The notes: generated from the sequence alone by a model not told the origin. DNA of 64,000 bases from Candida dubliniensis CD36 (GCF_000026945.1 NC_012861.1:806001-870000), one strand, 5' to 3'; positions 50,893 through 62,070 are shown, numbered from the stretch's first letter. Numbers and translations are program-made.

Positions 50893-51755
50893 TATCACAG
50901 TGGCTAACACTTGAGTGAAGAATAAATGTGGGAGAAATATATTAAGAAAAAAAAGGAAGAAATTCAGTTTTAAGATACCCTTTATTGGCCTTGAAGTTTT
51001 GTAAGTTTATGTTTTGGCTTATTTTGATCTTTCCAGTAACTCTTCTTTTTTTTTCGAAAATCCAAATTAGAAAACTAAAAAGAATAAACAACAACAAGTC
51101 TTGACAGTAAGTAAAATTTCTTCTTTTTACTTGTTCTTTTGGCAGATCATTTGTCGATCTTCAGTGGAAGATGACAAAAACTGTAGTTTATTTTTCATTT
51201 CTGTTTGTGCTCACACTTAACTTAACTAAGGGATTTTTTTTTTTCTTGTTTTGGTTTTTTGCAGCAGTTGTATTCCGCCTCAAATTTTTTGATGTTACTT
51301 CGTATTATTACTATTTTAAGTATGAGGAAATTCCCGCAACCATGTTCCTGACTGATTTTAGGGTTGCAGAAAGAAATCCCTTTCCTCCCCCCACACACAG
51401 TAAATATAAACCTAAAATAAAAGAGATGATCAATCTGATCAACAACAATCATGCATAAAAAGATAAACTACTCTATTTTCACACTTTTGTTAAATACCAG
51501 ATTATCTTTTTGAAGAAATTAGACTGTGATATCATTTAACTACATTATATTTACAAGTTTCATTTACAATACATTCTATATCGATACATGTTTTTTCAAA
51601 CACAAAAATACACATTCGCGTTTTTTTTTTTATTTCCCTCTCTTCAAACAAACAAAAATACACGACAACAACACACACACGAACAAAACATTCATAAAAA
51701 ATTAAGTGATCTTAACAACAACAACAACAACAACAACAACTTGACCTAAAAGTCT
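50893..51755. other. intergenic, 863 bp (DCK2 promoter, DCK1 3' UTR)
   Basis: Contains a poly(T) tract at about 51234-51244, CA-rich sequence and an ACA repeat at 51716-51740. A 95-codon plus-strand frame at 51171-51458 has no family resemblance and is not called. Confidence 0.6.
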
Positions 51756-54700
51756 CTACCATTTTGTATTTACCGCATTTGCTTTGTGGGATCCGTTCAT
51801 TGACTTGGAAGCAACAGATCCATTACCATTTTTAACTGACGACCCCTTTAAACCAGTATACCCTGGTTGAATAATACTTCCAGGATACCCTGAAGTATTC
51901 GATGCTCTTCCCGATCTAGTGATTGAAGAGTTATTGGAAGATACCGATGATGCATTAGTAGGAGACCTAGCCAATCTTGAACCCGAATATGTAGAGCCTG
52001 TACCAGACATGTTTGAAATGGAGTTGGTACGTTCAGTCATTAATCCATTGGCACGTCTATTGTGGAAAATCGAAACACGGCTTGAAGATGGAGCTGTGAT
52101 TGTAGCCTCTTCACCCAAACGTAAGGCAACGATTTCTTCTTGGAAATTCTTTCTAAACAATTCCACCAATGCTTGATGTGACAGTTTCATAGATGGACCA
52201 ATCAAACTACCATGTAAATTCAAACAACGATGCAAAATAATAGCAAGATCATTGAATGCATTACGTAATAACTCTGTTTTGGCAATACTCTCTTCATTAA
52301 TTTGATATTTGCTATCGGAGAAAAATGCACGATATTGACCAACCCCTCCATTTACTGGAGAGTCAACTGTACCTGCCAATTGTCTCGACAAATCGTTGAA
52401 ATAATGTGAATAATCAGTCTTTTCCTTAAGGGCAGAATTGATAAAAGCCTCTAATTGAATCAAATCATCATTCTTGGCAGCAATTGTTCTAACTGCATTG
52501 TCCAATGGCGACAATTTAACTGTCTTTGAATCTTTGATAAAACTTCTATTCATCAAAGTTGGGAAAGATAACCAAGTCTCATAAGTAGTTTCCTCGGTCC
52601 ATAAATCGAAAACTGATGTGGCCCCTGGAAATTTCTTCAAACTCGTAAAGAAACGCAAATCCTTATTTCTAGCATATTGTCTCACACCAAGTGACGTGTT
52701 AATTAACTTGTCAGAAAATTCATAAACTGGTTCCACTGTCTTAATGTACAAGTATCTTCCATTAGTAGCTTTTTCTTTAAGACTAATAGCTTCAGCATCA
52801 TCACTAATGATTTTAGCACCAGGGAAAACTTTAAGAAATCTTTCATGAATTGATGTAATATGTTCAAATGGCAAACCTTGGAAAATTTGGGTTACTTTGG
52901 TCAAATAAGCAGGGAATCCACCACCAATGGCTTCAACCTTGAAATATGTCGGTGTCAATTTATCGGAAGATTCCATATCCAAATACAATTGAGCCAATTT
53001 ATTATGAACATAAGCAAAACTTTTCAAGTCATAAGTATGTTCGTTATATGAGTCCAACAATTCATTATAAGTATCAGCAGCTTTTTCAAGACTATTTCCT
53101 TTAACAAAGTTATTGGCTATCATTTTCAACAATATCTCTTTTCTTTCAAACGAACTTTGTTCTGGGAATTTTGGTCTGAAACTTGCTGGTACAAGTACAT
53201 GATGATCCCAAGAATAGGTACTGGCAAGTAATTCCAAACTCAAAGCTGCTTGTACATAATCATTTTGTGAAAGGTATTTTTCATACATTTGGTGAATGTA
53301 AGAATTGAAAAGTTCTGGTTTCCCTGCATTTTTGATTTGTGCTTTCAATTTAATTTCATGGAAAATTCTATCTTCTTCATATTCAGGACCAAATGGTACA
53401 CTGATATAATAATTGAGAGTACCGAAAAATGAGGAAAGATTTTGGATAAAAGTGTAAATAAGATCAAATGCTTCGTCTTCCCTATCCAATCTAACGGTCA
53501 TTTTCATTCTTTCTATGAAATTTTCTTGATCCAATGACGATGGTTTGTAGGAATTGTTGTGGTAAATCTCGTGTAAACCAAGAAAACATTGCCTTTCAAC
53601 ATCCTGAAGAGTATCACTTAAAATATATTCGGAAATCATAATTGACCATAAAATTTTGATGGCAACACTTTGACATTCACTATCTCTTTGTAATCCAAGT
53701 AACATCAAATCAGGTAAAATACCAAATTCATCATTGATAAATTCAACTTGGTAACCACCAAACTTCTTCAAATTGAATCTAAGCATATCTTCATCTGTTG
53801 CATCCCAAGCCAAGGAATCCCAAGCTTCATTAATCAAAAAGGCTGCACGCTTGCGAACATCCTGGGTTATCTTTGCACAAGCACTTTTGGGAACGTCGGA
53901 CAAATGCTCAACAGCCACCGGTGGCAAGACTGCCAATTTGAACAAACTTCTAAGATAATTACCCCAAAGAGTTCTATCAAAGGACTCGGAATCATCTAAA
54001 GCTGGTAGTTGATTGACAATCACAAGTGGTCTCACTAACTCAATTGCACATAAACAACCTTCAATAATGACTGAATATGTCGAATACCATTTTGTTTCTG
54101 GGAAATATTTACCTAATCTCATGTATCTAATCCCTGAAAGTAAAGTAAGTATATCTTCACTATGGAAATTACAAGCCAAATATTTTTCTGGAATGAAAAA
54201 GTCATTTTCAATTGGAGAATCCAAGATCTTGATGTAACCTTCATTTCCCGCTGCTTCTTTACCCACCCTAGCAACAAAAGAAAATGTGATTGCAAGTTCA
54301 ACCAAAACCTCAACCATACTCTCATCATTAACTACTGGATCAATAGAAAATTCAATAAATGGATACGTTGAAGGAAACAATTGGGTGAATACACGCTTCT
54401 TTTTAAACCAACCATTACCTCTAGTAAACTTATTATATTTGATGAAAGTTCTGGATATAGCAGGTAAAAACTTGGCCAACGAGTAACAAATCTCCATGTC
54501 CCCCTGATATTTACCAATAGCACCATCGTTCCATAAAGTTGTACAGGCAGCATTAAGCACACTACATGCCAATCTTGTTGCATCAATATCAGTAAGGGCA
54601 AGGAACACATCTACGGACCAAGTGATAGCCTTTGGAATCAAAATACATCTGCTACTTTCATCTTTGATTAAATCAGAATTAAGTAATCTTAAAATTAATA

Positions 54701-57497
54701 ATAATTTGCCAATAATAATCTTGTGGTCCTTGTTTGAACGAGCAGCAGGCCCGGATTCCAAATTGGGCTCATCCACTCCCAATCCTTTGAGACCAATAGA
54801 ATCAATACAGTTGATTATAATCTGAACAAGTTCTGATCCCTTGAAATTGACATCAAATGCAAAAACATAATCAATCGTGTCCATGACAAGTACCTGATCA
54901 TCAATCATGTTGGTCGAATCTAAAGTAAGAAGATAAGCAATTGATTTAAATAAATTGTTTAACGTTTGCAAATATAATTCTTGTTCATTTGGTGAGTTCA
55001 TTGATAAAACGGATATTCTCAAAATAATCGAAAGCACACGACAAACCGATCTGGACACCGAATTCCAACTTGACCCGGCTCGATTGAAAATTTGTTCAAC
55101 TTTAGTCAATAAGAAAATACCAATTTGATTCAGACTTTTGTATTTGGCAATAAAGTTATCAAGAAGGTATAAGTACTGATCCTGTTTACCAAAAACTGTA
55201 TCCAACAAATGAATCACTGCTTTAAAAGTATTATCTTCAAGAATTTCAATACTAGGTCCACTGTGATGACTAGCAAACCCAATTATTCCATACAATGAAC
55301 TTAATAATTCTGGGAAATACTTGACAACTTGGGCTATGTCCAATCTAGTAAAAGCAACTAATGAATTAGAAAGTTCATCAATACCTTTTTGTCCATTTTG
55401 GAAAAATCTTTCGTATTGGAAAATATTATCAATAGAAACGTCAGAATTATAAACTTTACCAACATATTCAGTGCTGAGTTCAATGTGAGCCATAGGGACG
55501 TTATGTGTACTAGAAATAATTTCAATGGTATGGGTCTTTTTCTTGTTGAATTCGACCAATCTATTACCAGACTTATAAAGCAATCTCCCTTCACCTGCTA
55601 AAACACCATTAACATATAATGACAAAAGAATATAATCGTCTTTAGGTAATTTCTTGGATGAGTTCTTCAAGGCAACACCGTTCACTTTAACAATCTCACC
55701 AATAGACTCTCCTGGGAAAACGGATATAAACTGCCAATATCTTTTTTCCTGTTGATTGGAAGCCTTTGCAAATGTAATCAATTCGTTATTAGGTGTACTC
55801 ACTTCAAATGTCAATAAATCCTCTCTAGCATTAGATCCCAATAAAGTGATTTTACCCATTTTCAAATAAATACGTTCGTAATTTTCCGCTAATGGATCAA
55901 AGAAAATCGGTTTGATTCTAGATATTGGTGCACTAGACGATAATTGGTTGGCTGTATTACCTTGGAATTGATGCTTGAATTCTTTCACTGTGATTACCAA
56001 TTTTTCTGCTCTTGGGTTGACAGCTACCCCTTGACTAGAACCAGCAATAATTCTATCAACAAGTTCACCCCAACCATTATTACTAAGACCTCTAAGATCC
56101 TCAACCATATTCTTTTGTCCCTTCTTACTCAAATATGAACCAAACAATTTGATTGAAAAATGATGGGCTTCACCAGATTGAAGGGAACCTTCTGCTCTTG
56201 GGAAAATTCTTGTGATATCAGCTACACCAGCAGCCACACCTTTTTTCACTCTTTTGATGGTTGGTGAATGACCCGAGGTTTTAATATTTAAATCAACTTC
56301 TTCAGTTAAAACAGCCACAAGATACACTCTATTGTTTTCAATTTCACTAGCTGGAAGGTTTCTAAATAAAGCAGCACTGATTTTCTCAACATGAACAAAA
56401 TCTTCAACCGAGTTAGTGTGTACTGCAAATGCTTCAGTCAATCTTTTCTTCGAGTTACGAATGTACATATAAGCAACCATACCAGCAAATCCTGGTGGTT
56501 GATAGGCTGAAGAACCAGTTACAGATTTGAAATCAACTAGAATATGTGAAGGAGGATCATGATAAAACTTCTTGTTAGTTGGTGGTTTTAAAGAGTAATT
56601 ATGGAAATTGTCATGAATATTAATAGGGTAGTTAGGAACCAAGGCACCTAGTTCATTATTCAATGCTATTCTTGGAGGTAAGGCCGTTTTCAAGGATAAA
56701 ACTTCCCCAGTCTCTGCATCTCTTGCTAAAATGGATTTATAACCAGAAACATCAGTGTCAGAATAATCCAACTCAATCACATCTTTACCTAACCTAGAAG
56801 CTTTAGAAGCTAAAATCTTGGGTATTCTATTCAACAAGAAAGTGGCCGTTTCTCTGGCTACTTGGGCTTCTTCAGATGTCAACAAATGATGATTCAACTT
56901 AGTTCTAATCTCATATAAACTATAGTAAATTGTAGTCAACTTTTCAAACAATCTGAATTCACTTTTGGAATAAACAGCAAAAATATGGGCATTAAGCAAT
57001 TCTAATGAATATCTAATTTCATCAAGAAGGGTATCACGTGAATGATCTCTTTTCGTTGGTTTTGGTGGGACAGATTTCTTAATAAACTCGTTCAGAATAG
57101 TACCATTCACAGCTTCTTGACGTGCTAATTCTGTGTCACGAATAGTTGGGATTTCACTATTTTCATTGATATTGTTGAATTTTTTACTAACTCTGATATC
57201 TTCTGATGGCATTTCCTTTAAAATTTTGATGTAACTTAATGGAACAACCACAACTTGACTCTTGTCAACTAACAAGTCATGCAAAAAAGCAGTACATGCA
57301 ATATAATCTGTTGGAAGAGGTTTAGTTACTGCATGGACTCTGGCCCATTTTGTATCTTTAACTTCGAAAATGAAAACCTGATCTCCAGGATATAAATTCT
57401 TAAAATTGTCATTTTTCAAATTTGGATGTTTGTCATTGGGTAAAAATGGTTTAATAATTTTCCCCTTTATTAAAAAATCAGTTCTGATCCAAGTCAT
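51756..57497 (-). CDS. DCK1: DOCK-family Rac exchange factor Dck1
   Basis: A 1913-residue DOCK180/Dck1 homologue. Domain order: SH3-like (LKNDNFKNLYPGDQVFIFE, about 28-60), helical linker, DHR1/C2 (about 430-660), long armadillo-like centre (about 700-1330), and DHR2 (about 1400-1770) with HNKLAQLYLDME, FDLWTEETTYETWLSFPTLMN, VKLSPLDNAVRTIAAK, LAGTVDSPVNGGVGQYRAF and LNLHGSLIGPSMKLSHQALV. A Ser/Gly/Asn-rich disordered tail follows. In C. albicans Dck1 works with the ELMO protein Lmo1 to activate Rac1 in invasive filamentous growth and wall integrity. The DHR2 valine-glycine-glutamine segment is intact. It lies directly upstream of its paralogue DCK2 in the same direction. Confidence 0.94.
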   Translation of the reverse strand: MTWIRTDFLIKGKIIKPFLPNDKHPNLKNDNFKNLYPGDQVFIFEVKDTKWARVHAVTKPLPTDYIACTAFLHDLLVDKSQVVVVPLSYIKILKEMPSEDIRVSKKFNNINENSEIPTIRDTELARQEAVNGTILNEFIKKSVPPKPTKRDHSRDTLLDEIRYSLELLNAHIFAVYSKSEFRLFEKLTTIYYSLYEIRTKLNHHLLTSEEAQVARETATFLLNRIPKILASKASRLGKDVIELDYSDTDVSGYKSILARDAETGEVLSLKTALPPRIALNNELGALVPNYPINIHDNFHNYSLKPPTNKKFYHDPPSHILVDFKSVTGSSAYQPPGFAGMVAYMYIRNSKKRLTEAFAVHTNSVEDFVHVEKISAALFRNLPASEIENNRVYLVAVLTEEVDLNIKTSGHSPTIKRVKKGVAAGVADITRIFPRAEGSLQSGEAHHFSIKLFGSYLSKKGQKNMVEDLRGLSNNGWGELVDRIIAGSSQGVAVNPRAEKLVITVKEFKHQFQGNTANQLSSSAPISRIKPIFFDPLAENYERIYLKMGKITLLGSNAREDLLTFEVSTPNNELITFAKASNQQEKRYWQFISVFPGESIGEIVKVNGVALKNSSKKLPKDDYILLSLYVNGVLAGEGRLLYKSGNRLVEFNKKKTHTIEIISSTHNVPMAHIELSTEYVGKVYNSDVSIDNIFQYERFFQNGQKGIDELSNSLVAFTRLDIAQVVKYFPELLSSLYGIIGFASHHSGPSIEILEDNTFKAVIHLLDTVFGKQDQYLYLLDNFIAKYKSLNQIGIFLLTKVEQIFNRAGSSWNSVSRSVCRVLSIILRISVLSMNSPNEQELYLQTLNNLFKSIAYLLTLDSTNMIDDQVLVMDTIDYVFAFDVNFKGSELVQIIINCIDSIGLKGLGVDEPNLESGPAARSNKDHKIIIGKLLLILRLLNSDLIKDESSRCILIPKAITWSVDVFLALTDIDATRLACSVLNAACTTLWNDGAIGKYQGDMEICYSLAKFLPAISRTFIKYNKFTRGNGWFKKKRVFTQLFPSTYPFIEFSIDPVVNDESMVEVLVELAITFSFVARVGKEAAGNEGYIKILDSPIENDFFIPEKYLACNFHSEDILTLLSGIRYMRLGKYFPETKWYSTYSVIIEGCLCAIELVRPLVIVNQLPALDDSESFDRTLWGNYLRSLFKLAVLPPVAVEHLSDVPKSACAKITQDVRKRAAFLINEAWDSLAWDATDEDMLRFNLKKFGGYQVEFINDEFGILPDLMLLGLQRDSECQSVAIKILWSIMISEYILSDTLQDVERQCFLGLHEIYHNNSYKPSSLDQENFIERMKMTVRLDREDEAFDLIYTFIQNLSSFFGTLNYYISVPFGPEYEEDRIFHEIKLKAQIKNAGKPELFNSYIHQMYEKYLSQNDYVQAALSLELLASTYSWDHHVLVPASFRPKFPEQSSFERKEILLKMIANNFVKGNSLEKAADTYNELLDSYNEHTYDLKSFAYVHNKLAQLYLDMESSDKLTPTYFKVEAIGGGFPAYLTKVTQIFQGLPFEHITSIHERFLKVFPGAKIISDDAEAISLKEKATNGRYLYIKTVEPVYEFSDKLINTSLGVRQYARNKDLRFFTSLKKFPGATSVFDLWTEETTYETWLSFPTLMNRSFIKDSKTVKLSPLDNAVRTIAAKNDDLIQLEAFINSALKEKTDYSHYFNDLSRQLAGTVDSPVNGGVGQYRAFFSDSKYQINEESIAKTELLRNAFNDLAIILHRCLNLHGSLIGPSMKLSHQALVELFRKNFQEEIVALRLGEEATITAPSSSRVSIFHNRRANGLMTERTNSISNMSGTGSTYSGSRLARSPTNASSVSSNNSSITRSGRASNTSGYPGSIIQPGYTGLKGSSVKNGNGSVASKSMNGSHKANAVNTKW

Positions 57498-58786
57498 AGC
57501 TGCTGGACTAACGAATGGTAAAGTAAACTGATATGGGTAAGGGTTAGACTAATAGAAAATGAAAAAAAAAAAAAAAACTAATGAAATATGATAAGGTCCA
57601 AAAGGAAAAGAAAATCTTTTTCTCTCTCTTTTTTCTGTTTAAGATTTGAACAGACAAAAAGAAAAAAGAGAATGGAGGGGGGTGGGATCTAAAGTGATAT
57701 TTAAACTGATGATGTCGACAAACAAATGTTAATTAATTGGATTATATTGTTATCTTGGTTTTGTATCCCTTTTGTATTATTCCTAATAAGAGAATGGATT
57801 GAAAGGGTTTAAACAATTTACTAACTTCCAGTGCTTTTGGGTTATAATTTTTCACTATAATTTAACCTTTTTACTAACCAAGGTTGGGGAAATGAAATGA
57901 AATATAAGGAAAAAAAAAATTATAAAATCCCAAGTGATAATTCTCAACTGGCAAGTATAGTCGAATGAATGAAGTTTCTGTTCTTTTTCATGTAGTAAGA
58001 TAACAATTAAGTAGAAAAGAATGAAAGACAATACACATTACAAATACAATAGGACCATCATTCTACAATACTGTTATTAACTATAGTCTTGTATACAACA
58101 AATAAAGGATGAAGAATTTTAACTAATTTCATTCTTTCTTTTTTTTTTTGTCTCTCTCTCTTTCTTCTTGTATATGGACAGAAGGGAATTTTCGTCAAGT
58201 CAAAAATAATTACACAAAAATGAATAAAACCTTCCCACAATTTTGACGATAAACTAAATCAAAATCATCAAATCATTAAATAAATTCCATTAACGCCTTG
58301 AAGGAGCAACTAACAGAAAAATAGAATTTCTTGTATTTCCCTCTTTATAACCACAATTCCCGATTCAATAAAGCTAGGCTGTATTCTAATGAAATGCTTT
58401 TTTGATTTTAACTATTTTGCATCCAAACATTTGCCCACTTTTTATTACTCAGACACAAGACAATAATTTGATGGGTCTTGTCTCTCCCCCTGTTTCAAAA
58501 AGAGAATGTAGTTTCTCGCAATCTTCAATTCAATTAAATACTGGGGAATTGGAATTGGAATTACAATTACAACTGATCCAAGAACTTGAGAAAAGGAAAG
58601 AATAAAAATAAAAAGAAATGTTACTTATGCTGTTTTTTTAACATTCCAGTCTAATCTCTATTAATCGTTCATTATATATGCCCCCCTATAAAAACTGACA
58701 AGGCATTAAAAATCTCTACATCATGTCCAAGAAATGAAATGAAAATGAAACTAAGTGAAAAAATTAAGTAATTATGCATAGTCGCC
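57498..58786. other. intergenic, 1.29 kb (DCK1 promoter, SSY1 3' UTR)
   Basis: Contains poly(A) tracts (57560-57575 and 57910-57920) and CT-rich stretches. A plus-strand frame ending at 58605 is protein-like over its last 45 codons but has no good start; see findings. No other gene is supported. Confidence 0.6.
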
Positions 58787-61408
58787 TCATGCAAGAAACG
58801 ACACTAGTTTATGCGCAACTTCTTTGACATTTCTCTTATTGTAACTTCGCCCTCCATCCCATATGTATCTGTCCATCTCGGTGCGCCCAGAATCAAAGTC
58901 CAATTTATCCAAACTGGGCACCGATGTGCCTCTAATGAATCTGTAACCAACGTAAAGAACTGTAAATATCATTATTGACCCATAACTTGAAAAGAAAAAC
59001 ATTGTGTTCCACTCACCTTTCAAAAACACCACAAACCCCATAGAAAAAAGAATAAATAATGTTCCTATACACCCAACAATAGCAGAATATGGTTGGAAAG
59101 GTGATTTATAGGGATATGATTTATCATTTCTATCCAAAATGTCAGGCCTTCTTTTCAATCCGTAATAGAATCTAACAAACGTTAGACACATTGTAAACCA
59201 CACAAAAATGCCTGATGATGCAATTAAACTGGTGAGATTTTGGAAAACCACGGTTGCCGATTCATTGACGCAAGCAAATGCCAACAATCCAAAGGATCCT
59301 GCAAATAATACCGCATTGTAAGGTATTCCAAATCTATTACAGTATGTGAGTAATTTTGGTGCCTTCCCCTGTAGTGCCAAAGAATAGGCAGTCCTCGAAC
59401 TGACGTATAATTGAGCATTCCCACAACTAACAGCAAAGAATACCAAAAATGCGTTTGTTATGGAACTAAATTGACACAAGCTAGAGCTTTGTAGTGCCAC
59501 TATCCATGGACTTTGGGCACCACTGCCATACCCAGCAACGACCTTATAGTCAATCGAACAATGTTCACCACCGGCCTGAATAACAGCTGGATTGGTGGCA
59601 TACTCAGAAGGGTCGATTCCAGTTTTACCCAGGAAATATCGTAATAGCCGTGGATCACCAGCATAGACATTAAGGGACACCAAAAATGCTGATAAAACGT
59701 AGAATATAATGATTCTCCAAAACACCCTTCTCGTTGCTGATGGCAATGCCTTTCTGGGATTCTTGGCTTCACATGCAGCAATGCAAACAATTTCTGTTCC
59801 ACTATATGCGTAGCATACTACCAAAATCGCTGTCAACAATGACATAAACCTACCTTTATCGCCACCAATACCTTCACTGGGAGCACTCGTACCATCATCA
59901 TGAAGATTAAATGCTGGTCGGAATAAGCCAAAGATTATATTGTTTGCAAAATCAGATTTCAGGTATTGCCAGTATTTGAACCCCAACACTGGGGTATTGG
60001 GAAATCCACCTCGATTTAAAACTATCATTACAATCATCATAATAATTGCCCAAATCATTTTCACTAGACTCGACATGTACTCCAACTCACCAAAAAATTG
60101 AATATGTACCAAGTTACTTCCCAAAATCAAAACAAGAAATAGGGTAACAAACCCAGCCGTGGATGCAGTACTTGTTGCTGTACTCAAATGGGGATAATAC
60201 GACAACATAATAACACCAGCGACTATTTCTCCTGCCACCCCGGTAGAAAAACTTAAAAAGTATAGCCATCCAGCAGCAAACCCAAATGCATCATCTATAA
60301 ATCGTGACGAAAGCCCTGAAACACCATCAATAACTGAAACAAAAGTAACCATTTCACAAAATGACATTATTGTACATAAAACTAGTGTCCCCACTATGGT
60401 AAACGCCAACAGGGCACCAAACCCTCCAGCCATGGCAATTGCTTTTCCTGAATTCAAAAACAACCCAACACCAATGGTGCCTCCAAAAGAAATCATTTGT
60501 AAATGTCTAACCGACAACTTACGTTGAAGAAAACGGGGGTCATCACTGACAACATCTGAACTCGAGGATGAATCTAAAACATCACTTGTTCCCGTCCGTG
60601 ACTCCATGGACATTCCTAAAGATTTCTTCTTGCTTCTTTTGGAGAATAGTCTTCTTTTGTTTCGATCTCCTTGTTCCTCTTCCTCTTCTTGTGTAGGATA
60701 AAACTTGTCGGCCAAATCTTTCTCATCAACAACATCCAAATAATTTTGTAAACTTTCTTCACCCAGTTGATCCCCTTGTTTGTGCGGTAGTCTCTTTTGT
60801 AAATCATGAAATATCCTGTCATTCAAAGATGTTTCTTTAACATATCTGGTGAAATCATCTAGTTGAGATAAATTAAAAACAGAAGACGCTCGAGAACCCA
60901 TTGTTTGTAGTGGTATATCTTGACCATTCAGCCCAAAATCAGCTGAATTCATGGATCTTTGATCTAAACTCTTTGCCTTTCTCCATTTTTCATATAGTCG
61001 CAAATATTTAAACTTCCCTGTTTGCTCGACCACGTCATCGCCATTTTTCGATATACTTGATGCAATTTTGTTCATTATTGAACTATCTAGCGAAACGTTG
61101 TCACTACTTGAAGTTGAAAAAGGTGATACCAAATGACGTCGACTATTCAACGGCAGAACATCAGACAAGTCAACTTCTTCCAAAGCATAGTCATCTGCTG
61201 AAGGAAGTTGGCGCTCTTGTGCTATGAATGTGTTTCTTAAATGATTAACTGAATTTGAGTCTGAATCTAACAGACAAACGTCATCTCTTAGTTTTGCCAG
61301 TTTATTTCTGTGGTTTTTGTTTCTTCCATTGCCTAGACTGGGGAAAAGTATATTTTCATGAATCAATGATGAGCTTGAATCACTTTCTGACCCTTCTGGG
61401 TCGGTCAT
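58787..61408 (-). CDS. SSY1: amino-acid sensor Ssy1 (SPS complex)
   Basis: An 873-residue member of the amino acid permease family with the long cytoplasmic N-terminus (about 1-300, Ser-rich and charged) typical of Ssy1 rather than transporters. The permease core begins at RHLQMISFGGTIGVGLFLNSG (about 300-322) and shows about 12 hydrophobic segments to residue 840. An enlarged extracellular loop (about 600-650, Cys-containing EHCSIDY) is another Ssy1 feature. Ssy1 at the plasma membrane detects external amino acids and, with Ptr3 and Ssy5, triggers cleavage of Stp1/Stp2; in C. albicans this promotes growth on proteins and hyphal responses. It is transcribed toward DCK1. Confidence 0.94.
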   Translation of the reverse strand: MTDPEGSESDSSSSLIHENILFPSLGNGRNKNHRNKLAKLRDDVCLLDSDSNSVNHLRNTFIAQERQLPSADDYALEEVDLSDVLPLNSRRHLVSPFSTSSSDNVSLDSSIMNKIASSISKNGDDVVEQTGKFKYLRLYEKWRKAKSLDQRSMNSADFGLNGQDIPLQTMGSRASSVFNLSQLDDFTRYVKETSLNDRIFHDLQKRLPHKQGDQLGEESLQNYLDVVDEKDLADKFYPTQEEEEEQGDRNKRRLFSKRSKKKSLGMSMESRTGTSDVLDSSSSSDVVSDDPRFLQRKLSVRHLQMISFGGTIGVGLFLNSGKAIAMAGGFGALLAFTIVGTLVLCTIMSFCEMVTFVSVIDGVSGLSSRFIDDAFGFAAGWLYFLSFSTGVAGEIVAGVIMLSYYPHLSTATSTASTAGFVTLFLVLILGSNLVHIQFFGELEYMSSLVKMIWAIIMMIVMIVLNRGGFPNTPVLGFKYWQYLKSDFANNIIFGLFRPAFNLHDDGTSAPSEGIGGDKGRFMSLLTAILVVCYAYSGTEIVCIAACEAKNPRKALPSATRRVFWRIIIFYVLSAFLVSLNVYAGDPRLLRYFLGKTGIDPSEYATNPAVIQAGGEHCSIDYKVVAGYGSGAQSPWIVALQSSSLCQFSSITNAFLVFFAVSCGNAQLYVSSRTAYSLALQGKAPKLLTYCNRFGIPYNAVLFAGSFGLLAFACVNESATVVFQNLTSLIASSGIFVWFTMCLTFVRFYYGLKRRPDILDRNDKSYPYKSPFQPYSAIVGCIGTLFILFSMGFVVFLKGEWNTMFFFSSYGSIMIFTVLYVGYRFIRGTSVPSLDKLDFDSGRTEMDRYIWDGGRSYNKRNVKEVAHKLVSFLA

Positions 61409-61864
61409 CTTTAAGATAAGTGTGTCGGAAATTTAACGTATACCAAGATCAGAAAATGGATAATTTTGAAATTTCTATATTATGTACTTGCAAAAATTTA
61501 TTTCTAAAAGAAGATCACTAGTGAGTATGTGAATTATTGTGTAAAGGTGAGGTTTTATAACATGGAGTTATCGATATTAATGTTACTTATCAAAAAGGTC
61601 ATGTTATTATTATTTCTCGCACTAAAAAAAAAAAAATCAACTAACAAGGAAAACTCATTACGAATGGTCTATAATACATATCAATGACAAGTATGTAAAA
61701 CAATCGACAACAACCAACCTAAACAGCACACCCTTTATATCTTTTACATTAATACCCTGAACTAGTATCTCCATATACTAATCAAGATACAAACTTAAAA
61801 AATAAAAGGATGAAAAAAAAATAATTTGCGTCAGAAGCCAAAATAAAAGTACAGTGGCAACGAC
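61409..61864. other. intergenic, 456 bp (SSY1 promoter, U2 3' flank)
   Basis: Contains an A tract at about 61624-61636 and no supported gene. Confidence 0.6.
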
Positions 61865-62036
61865 ACTATGTAGAAAGACTGTGAGCAAGCTCACTTTAAT
61901 GAATCAATCTACCCAATATCCAAAAATAAATAAATTGTAACATAAATGTAAAGTCATCAATGATGACATTTCAGTTGTTACACTGAAAAGAACAGATACT
62001 ACACTGGATCTAAGCCAAAAGGCAAAGAGATTTGGT
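61865..62036 (-). ncRNA. LSR1: U2 spliceosomal snRNA
   Basis: The minus strand reads a U2 5' domain: ACCAAATCTCTTTGCC, TTTTGGCTTAGATC, the branch-pairing GTGTAGTA (core GTAGTA at 61997-62002), then CTGTTCTTTTCAGTGTAACA (stem II). A later hairpin with TCATCA/TGATGA arms follows, an Sm-type site ATTTTTGGA (61919-61927), and a terminal stem-loop with perfect GTGAGC/GCTCAC arms enclosed by GTAGA/TCTAC. The RNA is about 170 nt, human-sized rather than the 1.2 kb of S. cerevisiae. Both ends are estimated from structure. U2 pairs with the TACTAAC branch site that occurs in the introns of this window. A TATAAAT box lies 35-41 bp upstream (62071-62077), as for Pol II snRNA genes. Confidence 0.94.
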
Positions 62037-62070
62037 TTTCAGAAAAAGGGAGACTAGGGGAATGCCTAGT

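Noticed and set aside
51171..51458. 95-codon plus-strand frame with a hydrophobic N-terminus between DCK2 and DCK1
   Set aside because: It reads through a poly(T) tract giving a phenylalanine run, has no family resemblance, and sits in what must be the DCK2 promoter.
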